A DNA stretch of 64,000 nt. It comes from Palsa-1150 sp964531095. GTDB taxonomy: Bacteria > Myxococcota_A > Polyangia > Polyangiales > Polyangiaceae. The stretch's first letter is position 1. Every line of letters starts with the position of its first letter. The notes under the pieces are model-generated. The model had not been told where the DNA came from. It worked only from the letters and a program-made list of their open reading frames with translations, and made no database searches. Positions 17,201 through 25,151 of the stretch are shown here, one piece after another. The DNA is taken from contig CAZHED010000006.1 in the NCBI GenBank assembly GCA_964531095.1, positions 1 through 64,000 on the forward strand, given 5' to 3'. Made by a program: the position numbers and the translations under genes.

Positions 17201-18028
17201 TTTGGCGAGCCAATCGAACGCACCGCCGTCGATGAGCGGGATCCGCTGGCCATCCTGGGCAGTGACCCAGAGCATGAAACGGAGCCCGCCCGAGTAGTAA
17301 CTGTGATCGAGCGGGCCTCGCGTCGCGATCGCGCCGAGCCCTTCTGCGATTCGATCGCCGAGCTTGGCGCGCTCCGCCGTGGCCAGGACGTCGACTCGGC
17401 GGGCACCGAAGGCGTAGCCGTGTCGTTCGAGGCGATCGAGGGCGCCCAGCATCGTGCGAACGTGGCGTACGAGAGTGGCGATCGTGAACGTGTGATCCTT
17501 GGTCTCGCAACCTCCGCTCGCGAGCACGAAGATCCGAAAGTGCGGCGCGTAACCAGGCACATTTGGAACGGGCTGCGCTCGAATCACGCGCTGGCACGTG
17601 GCGAAATGCACGGGTGCCGCCGGATCCGCGCGCAGCCGCAGCGCGCACTCGAGTACGAGGACATTCGTGGGGTCCGATACGATCTCGGTCGAGCGCAGCG
17701 CCGACAGCACGCGGTTCTGGTCGGTCAGCGCGACGGCCGAGCACGCGCCCAGCGGAGCGATCGGTGACAGCTCAATCGCCTCGAAGTCGACCGCTGCGGC
17801 GAGTAGGTGCGCATCGATAGCAACGCTCGTTCGCTGGTCGACCAACGCAGGCTTGCAGAACCGGTCGCGGCCGTACTGCGCGAGGACGTCGGCCGGGGTG
17901 CGGCCGTTCGCACGTCGCTGCATCACCTCGAGCAGCACCGACTGCAGCAGAGTGCCCGGCAGCACGGCTGCGAGTCGCTCGAACGCGGGCTGTCCGAGGC
18001 AGTCGACGATCCAAGCGCGGTGAGCCAT
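17201..18028 (-). CDS. Unknown protein, possible class II aminoacyl-tRNA-synthetase-like fold, 3' end lost in gap
   Basis: The 276 visible codons start at ATG 18028 and run into the gap. I do not recognise the family by name. Characteristic segments are SPIAPLGACSAVALTDQNRV, STEIVSDPTNVLVLECALRL and APHFRIFVLASGG. Near the gap, LDHSYYSGGLRFML and PLIDGGAFDWLAK recall the YYTG...GGRYDNL region of HisRS/HisZ-type class II folds, which is a weak structural inference. No signal peptide or membrane segment is seen, so it is probably cytoplasmic. It is divergent from the biotin carboxylase gene across a repeat-containing 381-bp spacer. Confidence 0.7.
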
Positions 18029-18409
18029 TCGCCGCGCGGGAGTGTCCCAGGCTCTGCGCTGCCTGTCATCGTCCCTGCCGGGGATGTCACCCTCCCGGCC
18101 TTGGATGTCACCCTCCCGGCCTTGGATGTCACCCTCCTGGCCTTGGATGTCACCCTCCTGGCCTTGGATGTCACCCTCCCGCTCTCATGCGGCATCGCAC
18201 GAAGCTTGTGGGGTGCCGCCCTCGGTGGCCATGGAGCCACGGCGAGCTGGTATGGCGCCATACGGTGCCAAGAAGGGGTCATCCCCACCCGATGCGGGGC
18301 CATTGCCCGCCTCCGAGAGTGCCAGAACGGACTCTCCGGATGCCACCTGAGCGATGCCGGGTGCCGGACGACCTTCGTCCGCCGCCTCCACGATGCTAAC
18401 TCTCCCCGA
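18029..18409. other. Divergent intergenic region with tandem repeats
   Basis: This 381-bp spacer lies between the unknown minus-strand gene and biotin carboxylase. Its main content is a 21-bp tandem repeat (18085-18183). The rest shows no recognisable promoter hexamers or RNA gene. An open frame runs through it in the biotin carboxylase frame, but its translation is repetitive and has no family features. Confidence 0.6.
18085..18183. repeat. 21-bp tandem repeat, about 4.7 copies
   Basis: Units begin at 18085, 18106, 18127, 18148 and 18169, each starting GATGTCACCCTCC. Copies 1 and 2 are identical, copies 3 and 4 are identical to each other and differ from the first two by a single C to T change, and the fifth is partial. 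The period is a multiple of three, so the plus-strand frame shows a repeated DVTLPAL heptapeptide, but no gene is believed to use it. Confidence 0.95.
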
Positions 18410-19813
18410 ATGGGCAGGCCTTTCGACAAAGTGCTCGTCGCCAACCGCGGCGAAATCGCTCGGCGCGTCATGCGCACCTGCAAGCGACTGGGCATTCGCA
18501 CGGTGGCCGTGTTCTCCGAGGCGGATCGCGACGCCCCGCACGTGACGGACGCGGACGAAGCGGTGCTCGTCGGGCCGCCCTCGCCGAAGGAGTCGTACCT
18601 CAACGTCGAAGCGATTGTGGCCGCCATCCAGAGCAGCGGCGCGCAAGCGGTCCACCCGGGCTACGGCTTCTTGAGCGAGAAGCCGGCGTTCGCGCGCGCG
18701 GTTGCCGATGCCGGTGCGGTGTTCGTCGGCGCGCCGCCCGAGGCGCTCGAAGCATTCGGCGACAAGATGAAGGCCCGTCACGTCGCGCTCGCGGCGGGCA
18801 CGCGGCCCGTTCCGGGGACCGACGATCCCGTTTCGGTGAACAGCGCGGAGGAGGTGGCGAACGCGCACCGTATCGCAGCGGCCGTGGGCTATCCCCTCCT
18901 GGCAAAGGCCGTCGGCGGAGGCGGTGGGATCGGGATGCAAATGGTCGCCGAACCGAGCCTCCTCGAACGCGCTCTCAAGACCTGCTCGGACCGCGGCAAG
19001 GCGGCGTTCGCCGACGCGCGCGTGTACTTGGAGCGCTACATCGAGGAGCCGCGTCACATCGAAGTCCAGATCTTCTGCGACGCCCATGGAGCGGCGTACG
19101 CGCTCGGTGAGCGCGAGTGCAGCATCCAGCGCCGCCACCAGAAGATCATCGAAGAAACGCCGTCTCCAGCGGCATTCTTTGCGGGCGAAGCGGGCGACGC
19201 GCGCCGCCGCCGGCTCTTCGACGCGGCGCTGCGGGTCGTCACGCGAGCGGGGTACGTCGGCGCGGGGACTTGTGAGTTTCTCGCCGACCCAAGCGGTGAC
19301 CTCTTCTTCCTCGAGGTGAACGCGCGACTTCAGGTCGAGCACCCAGTGACGGAGATGGTGACGGGGCTCGATTTGGTCGAGCTACAGCTCCGGGTCGCCG
19401 CAGGCGAGCCCTTGCCGGATCTGTCGCGCGTGGATCGACGGGGGCATGCGATCGAGGCGCGCGTCTATGCCGAGGACCCCAGCAAAGGGTTTCTGCCAAA
19501 GCCCGGCGCGATCGACGAGCTCGTTTGGGCGGGCGGGGAGGGGGAGGCGCAGACCCCGCGATTGCGGATCGAGTCGGGCGTGCGGGCCGGGAGCAAGATG
19601 ACTCCCTTCTATGACCCGATGATCGCCAAAGTCGTGGCGTGGGGAGAGACCCGCGACGCGGCGATCGCCGAGCTGGACCGAGCCCTGGCTGCCACGACCA
19701 TCGCGCCGTGCACGACAAACCTCGGCTTTCTGCGCAAGGTCCTCGCCGATGCCGATTTCCGCGGGGGGCGTTACGACACGAAGCTCGCCGAAGCGCTCGC
19801 GAAGCGGGGATAA
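18410..19813 (+). CDS. accC: Biotin carboxylase (AccC-like subunit)
   Basis: A 467-residue ATP-dependent biotin carboxylase, the first half-reaction enzyme of acetyl-/propionyl-CoA carboxylases. The sequence starts FDKVLVANRGEIARRVMR. It has the HPGYGFLSE segment, the glycine-rich ATP loop KAVGGGGGIGM, the GERECSIQRRHQKIIEE motif, and EVNARLQVEHPVTE, with family lysines, glutamates and arginine in place. No biotinyl carrier domain follows, and no carboxyltransferase or carrier gene is adjacent. The partner subunits must be elsewhere. ATG 18410 fits the family N-terminus. Whether it serves acetyl-, propionyl- or another acyl-CoA carboxylase cannot be told. Confidence 0.9.
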   Translation: MGRPFDKVLVANRGEIARRVMRTCKRLGIRTVAVFSEADRDAPHVTDADEAVLVGPPSPKESYLNVEAIVAAIQSSGAQAVHPGYGFLSEKPAFARAVADAGAVFVGAPPEALEAFGDKMKARHVALAAGTRPVPGTDDPVSVNSAEEVANAHRIAAAVGYPLLAKAVGGGGGIGMQMVAEPSLLERALKTCSDRGKAAFADARVYLERYIEEPRHIEVQIFCDAHGAAYALGERECSIQRRHQKIIEETPSPAAFFAGEAGDARRRRLFDAALRVVTRAGYVGAGTCEFLADPSGDLFFLEVNARLQVEHPVTEMVTGLDLVELQLRVAAGEPLPDLSRVDRRGHAIEARVYAEDPSKGFLPKPGAIDELVWAGGEGEAQTPRLRIESGVRAGSKMTPFYDPMIAKVVAWGETRDAAIAELDRALAATTIAPCTTNLGFLRKVLADADFRGGRYDTKLAEALAKRG

Positions 19814-19920
19814 GCCGCCGCGCGAAGCGCAGGGCCTCGCGTCCTATCGCGTCGTCCGGAGCGGAGGCCCGAATTGCGTCCAAACGAAGGCCACGCCGGA
19901 GGGGCGGAGCGGAGGCTGCA

Positions 19921-20292
19921 CTAGGTGGCGGAGCTGGGCGGAGCCGTGGGAGTGGAGGGGGAGGGGGAAGCACTCGCGGCAGTGGTCGAGCTGTCTGTGG
20001 TCGCGGGCTTGGCGCCGGCCTTTGCTTTAGCGTCCGCCGTGCCCTTACCCTCGGCCGTCGACGGCGTAGCCTCACCCGAAGAGGCCTTTTCGGGCTTCTC
20101 GGCCTTGGGCGACGCGTACAGGTCCGAGTACCAACCGCCGCCTTTCAGGATGAAGTTCGTCCCCGCGCTGATCAGACGATGCGCGCTCGACTTGGCGCAC
20201 TTGGGGCACACTTCCACCGGGGGCTCGGTGATTCGCTGGGTTTGCTCCCACTCGTTCCCGCACGCCGAGCAAGCGTACTCGTAGGTCGGCAT
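19921..20292 (-). CDS. FmdB-family zinc ribbon protein
   Basis: A 123-residue protein beginning with the diagnostic FmdB start MPTYEYACSACG. Four cysteines in two CxxC pairs (Cys8/11 and Cys29/32) form a zinc ribbon, followed by ISAGTNFILKGGGWYSDLY, also typical of the family. The second half is a Lys/Ala/Thr/Ser/Pro-rich disordered tail ending in Pro-Ser-rich repeats. These proteins are often labelled regulatory but their role is undefined. The ATG at 20292 is fixed by the family N-terminus; the frame is open further upstream. It is divergent from smc. Confidence 0.9.
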   Translation of the reverse strand: MPTYEYACSACGNEWEQTQRITEPPVEVCPKCAKSSAHRLISAGTNFILKGGGWYSDLYASPKAEKPEKASSGEATPSTAEGKGTADAKAKAGAKPATTDSSTTAASASPSPSTPTAPPSSAT

Positions 20293-20314
20293 ATCCTTAC
20301 GGGTATGGCTGCCT

Positions 20315-20339
20315 TGGCACTCTGTCAAGCGGAGTGCCA
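20315..20339. promoter_or_regulatory. Inverted repeat between divergent fmdB-like gene and smc
   Basis: TGGCACTC (20315-20322) and GAGTGCCA (20332-20339) form a perfect 8-bp inverted repeat with a 9-base spacer. The spacer contains TGTCAA, which on the minus strand reads TTGACA and could be the -35 hexamer of the zinc-ribbon gene. It may be an operator or a hairpin; neither is proven. Confidence 0.4.
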
Positions 20340-20489
20340 GGATACCGGAGGCAGACGCTTGCGAGCTCCGGAGCAAGACCATGGCTCCTTTTCCTGCTTG
20401 CCCTGAACAGGCGAACGGGAGATACAGGTGAAGCGTGGTGCTGATCGTATGGGGAGTGACATGATGTCCCGACGACGCGGGGAAAGCCG

Positions 20490-23400
20490 ATGAAGATCAA
20501 GAAGCTCGAGCTCTATGGCTTCAAGTCGTTCGTGGATCGCACGATCCTCCACTTCGACCACGACGTCTTCGCGATCGTGGGGCCGAACGGCTGTGGGAAG
20601 TCCAACCTGGTCGATGCCATCCGCTGGTGCATGGGCGAGCAGAGCGCCCGCCACTTGCGCGGCCGATCGATGGAAGACGTCATCTTCAACGGCAGCGAAT
20701 CGCGCTCGCCGCACGACCTCGCGGAAGTGACCCTGACATTCATCAACGACTCGCCCGCGGAGCTGCCGCTCGAGTACAAGGAATTCGCCGAGATCGCGGT
20801 CACGCGGCGCCTGCTTCGCAGCGGTGATAGCGAATACCTCATCAACAAGACGCCTGTGCGCTTGCGCGACGTGACGGACCTGTTTCTGGGCACAGGCGCC
20901 GGAACGAAGGCGTATTCGATCGTGGAGCAGGGCAAAGTCGGACTGATCGTCAGCGCAAAGCCGGAGGATCGGCGCCTCCTCATCGAAGAGGCGGCGGGGA
21001 TCACGAAGTTCAAGAGCCGCAAGAAGCAAGCCGAGCGAAAGATGGAGCTCACCCAGCAAAACTTGCTGCGGGTCGGCGACATCGTCGCGGAGATCGATCG
21101 AAACGTCGCCTCGCTCAAGCGCCAGGCGGCCAAGGCCGAGCGATATGTGGCCTACCGGAGCGAGCTCGAGGACCTTCAGCTTCACGTGGCGGCGCACCGG
21201 TACCTGGAGCTCGTGGGGTGGATCAAGCTGGAACGCGGCGAGGTCGAGCGGCTGTCCGAGTCGACCGAAGAGTCGCGGGCCCAGCTCGACGCCCGCCAGG
21301 CCGAGATCGACGCCGCGCGGCTCGAGGTCCATTCCGCGGAAGAGGTGCTCGACGCCGCGCAGAACGCCAGCTTTGGCGCGGAGAACACCGTGCGCGGAGA
21401 AGAGGCCGCGATCGAGCGCGCGAACGACCGGGTCGCGTCGCTCGACCATCGCGCGCACCAGGCGGAGGGTGAGAAGAACGAGATGGGCGAGCACGCTGCC
21501 CGTCTGGCGGCCGAGAGCGCCAACGTCGAGCGCGAAGTAGCGACCATCGAGGTGCAGGAAGGGACCCAGTCCGCCCGTCTCGCCGGGGAAGAGGGCAAGC
21601 TCGCCGATTTCGCCGCCGCCCACGCGATTGCCGACGCCCGCGGCAAGGAGTTACGGCAGGCGGTGGCGACAGGGCAGACGCAGATCGCCGGTGCCGACGC
21701 GAAGCTCGCAGGATTCGAGCGGCGCCGGGAAGAGATGGCGCGCCGGCGCGAGAAGGTGGGTGCCGAGAGAGAGTCGCTCGATGCAGCGCGCGTCGAAGTG
21801 GCGGCCCGCGCGGAGGCGCTGGCGCGATCGGTCGACGACGTGCGCGCCGGACGGGTGACGACGGCCGCGGAAAAGGCGCGTCTGGAAGGGCGCCTGGCCG
21901 AGCTCAAAGATCGGATTCAGGCTCAAGAGCGGGCGCTCGACGAGAGCAAGGCGGAGCTGTCCAAGAGACGCTCGCGTTTCGGTGCGCTCGAGGAGATGCA
22001 CGCGCGCCTCGAGGGCGTCGGCGCCGGAACCAAGGCGCTCGTCGCGACGCGCGATCCGTGCATCGCCGGGCTCGTAGCCGATCGTGTGGAAGCGCCGGCC
22101 GAGCTGACCCAGGCTCTCGCTGGGCTGCTGGGGGCGCGACTGCAAGACGTGGTCGTTCGCGACGTGGAGCGGGGCGTGGCGCTGCTGGAAGACCTCGCGC
22201 GCGCCCAGAAGGGGCGGGCGGCCATCGTGCCGCTCTACGCGCCGTTCGTCTCGGGCGCCCACCCCGCGCTGCCCGGCGAAGCGACCGATGGCGTCTTGGG
22301 CCGGTTGGCCGACGGGCTGCGCTTCTCGCCCGACGATGAAGGCGTCGTGCGAGCGCTCGTCGCAGACGCCGTCGTCGCGCGCGATCTCGCGGCTGCCCGT
22401 CGCGCGCGCGACGCGGGACTTCGAGCGGCGATCGTCACCCTCGACGGGGCGGTGGTCCACCCGGATGGGCGGATAGCCGGCGGCCAGGGCGACGCGGTTG
22501 CAGCCGGGATGCTCGAGAGCAAGCGAGAGGCGCGCGAGCTCGCGAAAGAGATCGAGCGGTTGGACCGGGTGGTGACCCAGCGCCTCGAGGCCCTGCAGCT
22601 TTCGCGCGGCGAGCTCGCGCAGACGGGCGCTGCGCTGGACCGAGCGCGGCAGGAGGTGCATGCCCGTGAGCTCGCGCTCGTCACCGCCGAGAAAGACCTT
22701 CAAAAGACCGACGAGCGCCTCCAAGGAGTGATCGCGCGTCTCCAGGCGATTGCGATCGAGGAGGCTGAGCTCCAGCGTGCGATCGAGGAGGCAGCCGCCG
22801 AGCGCGACGAGGCGGCACGGGTGCTGTCGGAGGCTCGAGCGCGCGTGGAGATCGCCGAGGCCGAGCTTTCCGACGCCGACGCCGCACTCACCGAAGCGCG
22901 CGACCGGCTGGATGGGCAGAGGCAGGTGGTCACGGCGTGCAAAGTCGGGATCGCGGGCACGCGCGAGAAGCTCGCAGCTTCGCGCGGCACGGCGATTCGC
23001 CTGGCGCGCAGCGCGTCCGAGCTCGACGAGCGCGTTCGCCGACTCGACGAGGAGCTCGTCGCGAACGCAGGGGCGCGGTCGGAGACCGCTGCGGCGCTGC
23101 AGGGGCACAAGGAACACCTGCAGCTCGCGCTCGACCGCGCACGGGAGACACAAGAGTTGCTTGCAAACGTGCGGGCCGAGTTCGAGGCACTGCGCGGGAG
23201 GCTCCTCGAGCGCGAAGGGGCGCTCAAAGATCTACGAGCGCGGTTCGAGGCGATGCGCGAGGAGCTGCAAAAGCACGAGATTTTCCTGCGCGAGAAGGAG
23301 ATCGCGCTCGATCACCTGCTTGGCGGCGTTGCGGAGAAATTCCGGGGCCTGCGCTTGCCGCGGATCATCGGCGACTACCACATGCGAGCAGCGCCCGACG

Positions 23401-24101
23401 AAGTCTCCCATTCTCGGATCGACGAGCTGGCGCGTCTCATCGAGCGCATGGGGAGTGTGAATCTCGACGCGATGCGCGAGCACGAGGAGAGCCAGCGGCG
23501 CCACGAATTTTACACCACGCAGAAGGCCGACCTCGAGAAGGCCCTTGCCGATCTCACACGCGCCATTCAGCAGATGAACCGGGAGTCGCGACGCCTGTTC
23601 GAAGAGACGTTCGAGGCGGTCAACGCACGCTTTCGCGAGATTTTTCCCCGGATGTTCCGAGGAGGTCGAGCGGAGTTGCGGATGACCAACCCAGAGGACT
23701 TGCTCGAGACCGGGATCGACATCATCGCCCAGCCGCCCGGCAAGAAGCTCTCGAGCATCGAGCTGATGAGCGGCGGGGAAAAGGCCCTCACGGCAGTGAG
23801 CCTCATCTTCGCCATTTTCCAGATTCGACCTTCGCCATTTTGCATTCTCGACGAAGTCGACGCCCCGCTCGATGAAGCGAATGTCGCTCGGTACAACGAA
23901 ACGGTGCGCTCGATGACCGATCGGTCACAGTTCATCCTGATTACGCACCACAAACGAACGATGCAGCTCGCCGACGTGCTCTACGGCGTGACGATGGGCG
24001 AGCCGGGCGTTTCGAAGATCGTAAGCGTCAAGATGAACGAGGCCGGGAGTCAGCGGGTGGTGTCGACGCAACCGGCCGTGGCAGCGCAGGCGGTCGCCTA
24101 A
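20490..24101 (+). CDS. smc: Chromosome segregation protein SMC
   Basis: A 1203-residue SMC ATPase that organises and segregates the chromosome, of normal bacterial length. It has the N-terminal Walker A GPNGCGKSN (about residues 31-39), two long coiled coils rich in Ala/Glu/Arg, and a central hinge near residues 510-680 (IAGLVADRVEAPAEL ... LDGAVVHPDGRIAGG). The C-terminal signature is ELMSGGEKALTAVS (Ser1094), with Walker B CILDEVDAPLDEAN (from Cys1118). The signature begins with MSGG instead of the common LSGG, a small variation. ATG 20490 is well placed. ScpA and ScpB are not in this window, but parAB lie about 18 kb away. Confidence 0.97.
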   Translation: MKIKKLELYGFKSFVDRTILHFDHDVFAIVGPNGCGKSNLVDAIRWCMGEQSARHLRGRSMEDVIFNGSESRSPHDLAEVTLTFINDSPAELPLEYKEFAEIAVTRRLLRSGDSEYLINKTPVRLRDVTDLFLGTGAGTKAYSIVEQGKVGLIVSAKPEDRRLLIEEAAGITKFKSRKKQAERKMELTQQNLLRVGDIVAEIDRNVASLKRQAAKAERYVAYRSELEDLQLHVAAHRYLELVGWIKLERGEVERLSESTEESRAQLDARQAEIDAARLEVHSAEEVLDAAQNASFGAENTVRGEEAAIERANDRVASLDHRAHQAEGEKNEMGEHAARLAAESANVEREVATIEVQEGTQSARLAGEEGKLADFAAAHAIADARGKELRQAVATGQTQIAGADAKLAGFERRREEMARRREKVGAERESLDAARVEVAARAEALARSVDDVRAGRVTTAAEKARLEGRLAELKDRIQAQERALDESKAELSKRRSRFGALEEMHARLEGVGAGTKALVATRDPCIAGLVADRVEAPAELTQALAGLLGARLQDVVVRDVERGVALLEDLARAQKGRAAIVPLYAPFVSGAHPALPGEATDGVLGRLADGLRFSPDDEGVVRALVADAVVARDLAAARRARDAGLRAAIVTLDGAVVHPDGRIAGGQGDAVAAGMLESKREARELAKEIERLDRVVTQRLEALQLSRGELAQTGAALDRARQEVHARELALVTAEKDLQKTDERLQGVIARLQAIAIEEAELQRAIEEAAAERDEAARVLSEARARVEIAEAELSDADAALTEARDRLDGQRQVVTACKVGIAGTREKLAASRGTAIRLARSASELDERVRRLDEELVANAGARSETAAALQGHKEHLQLALDRARETQELLANVRAEFEALRGRLLEREGALKDLRARFEAMREELQKHEIFLREKEIALDHLLGGVAEKFRGLRLPRIIGDYHMRAAPDEVSHSRIDELARLIERMGSVNLDAMREHEESQRRHEFYTTQKADLEKALADLTRAIQQMNRESRRLFEETFEAVNARFREIFPRMFRGGRAELRMTNPEDLLETGIDIIAQPPGKKLSSIELMSGGEKALTAVSLIFAIFQIRPSPFCILDEVDAPLDEANVARYNETVRSMTDRSQFILITHHKRTMQLADVLYGVTMGEPGVSKIVSVKMNEAGSQRVVSTQPAVAAQAVA

Positions 24102-24194
24102 GTGAGTGCGCCGGCTTGTGCCCGCGCAGGCCGATCGCGGTCGTGGGCGCTGAGGTTTGCGGCCGCTCTCGCTTCGCGCTAATCGCTGCGCGCA

Positions 24195-25136
24195 GTGTCC
24201 GATTCCAAGCCCGACGCCGTTCCAAGCTCGCAAAAGAAGAAAAAGAAGAGCATCGCCACGATGCAGCGGGAGCTTCGCGACCTGTCGAAGCCACCGGCGG
24301 ATGCGCCCGAGAGACCGCCCATCGACCTGAAGAAGGCCTTCGTGCGCGTTGGGGCTGTGCTCGCTGTCATCTGGATCGTCGCGATCGCGACGGCTCACTG
24401 GAGCATCATCCCGGTCATCGTCGCGGGCGTGCTGACCGCGGTCGCCGTCGGCGCGGGGGTGTGGGTCGTGCGTTACGTCAACAAGTCACGCGAGCTGGGG
24501 GCGCTCCTTCGGTCAGCCGGTGAAACGGAAGAGGGACGAAAAGACGCACTGAAGCGGCTGGAGGCCGACTTCAAGAAGGGGGACGTGCAGGCGGCGATCG
24601 CGCGGGCCCAGCTCGAGATGCAGGAGGACCCGCGCAAGGCGCTGGGGACGTTGGAGTCGATCGACCTGGCGCGGCAGATGGCGCCCGTGGCGGATCAAGT
24701 ACGGTGCACCCGCGCCACGATCCACCTCCAGCTCGGCGAGCTGCCGGACGCCCGGGCGCTGGTCGACAAGATGGAGCTCGGCAAGCAGCAGGACGTGAAG
24801 ACCCGCGCGATGTTCGCCGCCGTGGCGGCCGAGACCTGGGGGCGCACGGGGCAGGGCAAGAAGGCGAGCGAGCTGCTCGACGTCTTCAATCCCGAGGATC
24901 CCGAGCTGGCGGAGATGCGCGTGCAGATGTGGCGCGCGCGCGCGTTCGCGTACGCGGGGGTCGGCGACATGAAGGGGGCCGGACGGGCGCTGAGAAAGCT
25001 GGCGGAGATGAGCCCGCAGCTCCTGGGGATGTTCGTCGGTGCGAAGAAGGTGCACCCGATGTTGCAGCAAGAGGCGAGGCAGCTTCTGATGCGCAGCGGC
25101 GCGGTACCGCGAAAGATGGTGCGGCAGAAGCTCTAG
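24195..25136 (+). CDS. Membrane protein with helical repeats, function unknown
   Basis: A 313-residue protein from a GTG start. It has a Lys-rich N-terminus (SSQKKKKKSIATM), two adjacent transmembrane segments around residues 52-92 (VGAVLAVIWIVAIATAHW and VIVAGVLTAVAVGAGVWVV), and a soluble C-terminal part of amphipathic helices. That part looks like degenerate TPR or similar helical repeats (ALGTLESIDLARQMAPVADQ, ATIHLQLGELPDARALVDKM). The soluble domain is predicted cytoplasmic by the positive-inside rule, weakly. It follows smc by 93 bp on the same strand. No named family is recognised; a scaffold role is only a guess. Confidence 0.75.
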   Translation: MSDSKPDAVPSSQKKKKKSIATMQRELRDLSKPPADAPERPPIDLKKAFVRVGAVLAVIWIVAIATAHWSIIPVIVAGVLTAVAVGAGVWVVRYVNKSRELGALLRSAGETEEGRKDALKRLEADFKKGDVQAAIARAQLEMQEDPRKALGTLESIDLARQMAPVADQVRCTRATIHLQLGELPDARALVDKMELGKQQDVKTRAMFAAVAAETWGRTGQGKKASELLDVFNPEDPELAEMRVQMWRARAFAYAGVGDMKGAGRALRKLAEMSPQLLGMFVGAKKVHPMLQQEARQLLMRSGAVPRKMVRQKL

Positions 25137-25151
25137 GGCCCTCGGGATGGA

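Noticed and set aside
18085..18183. Possible CRISPR array
   Set aside because: The units are contiguous with no unique spacers, so it is a tandem repeat. The same applies to 55208-55372.
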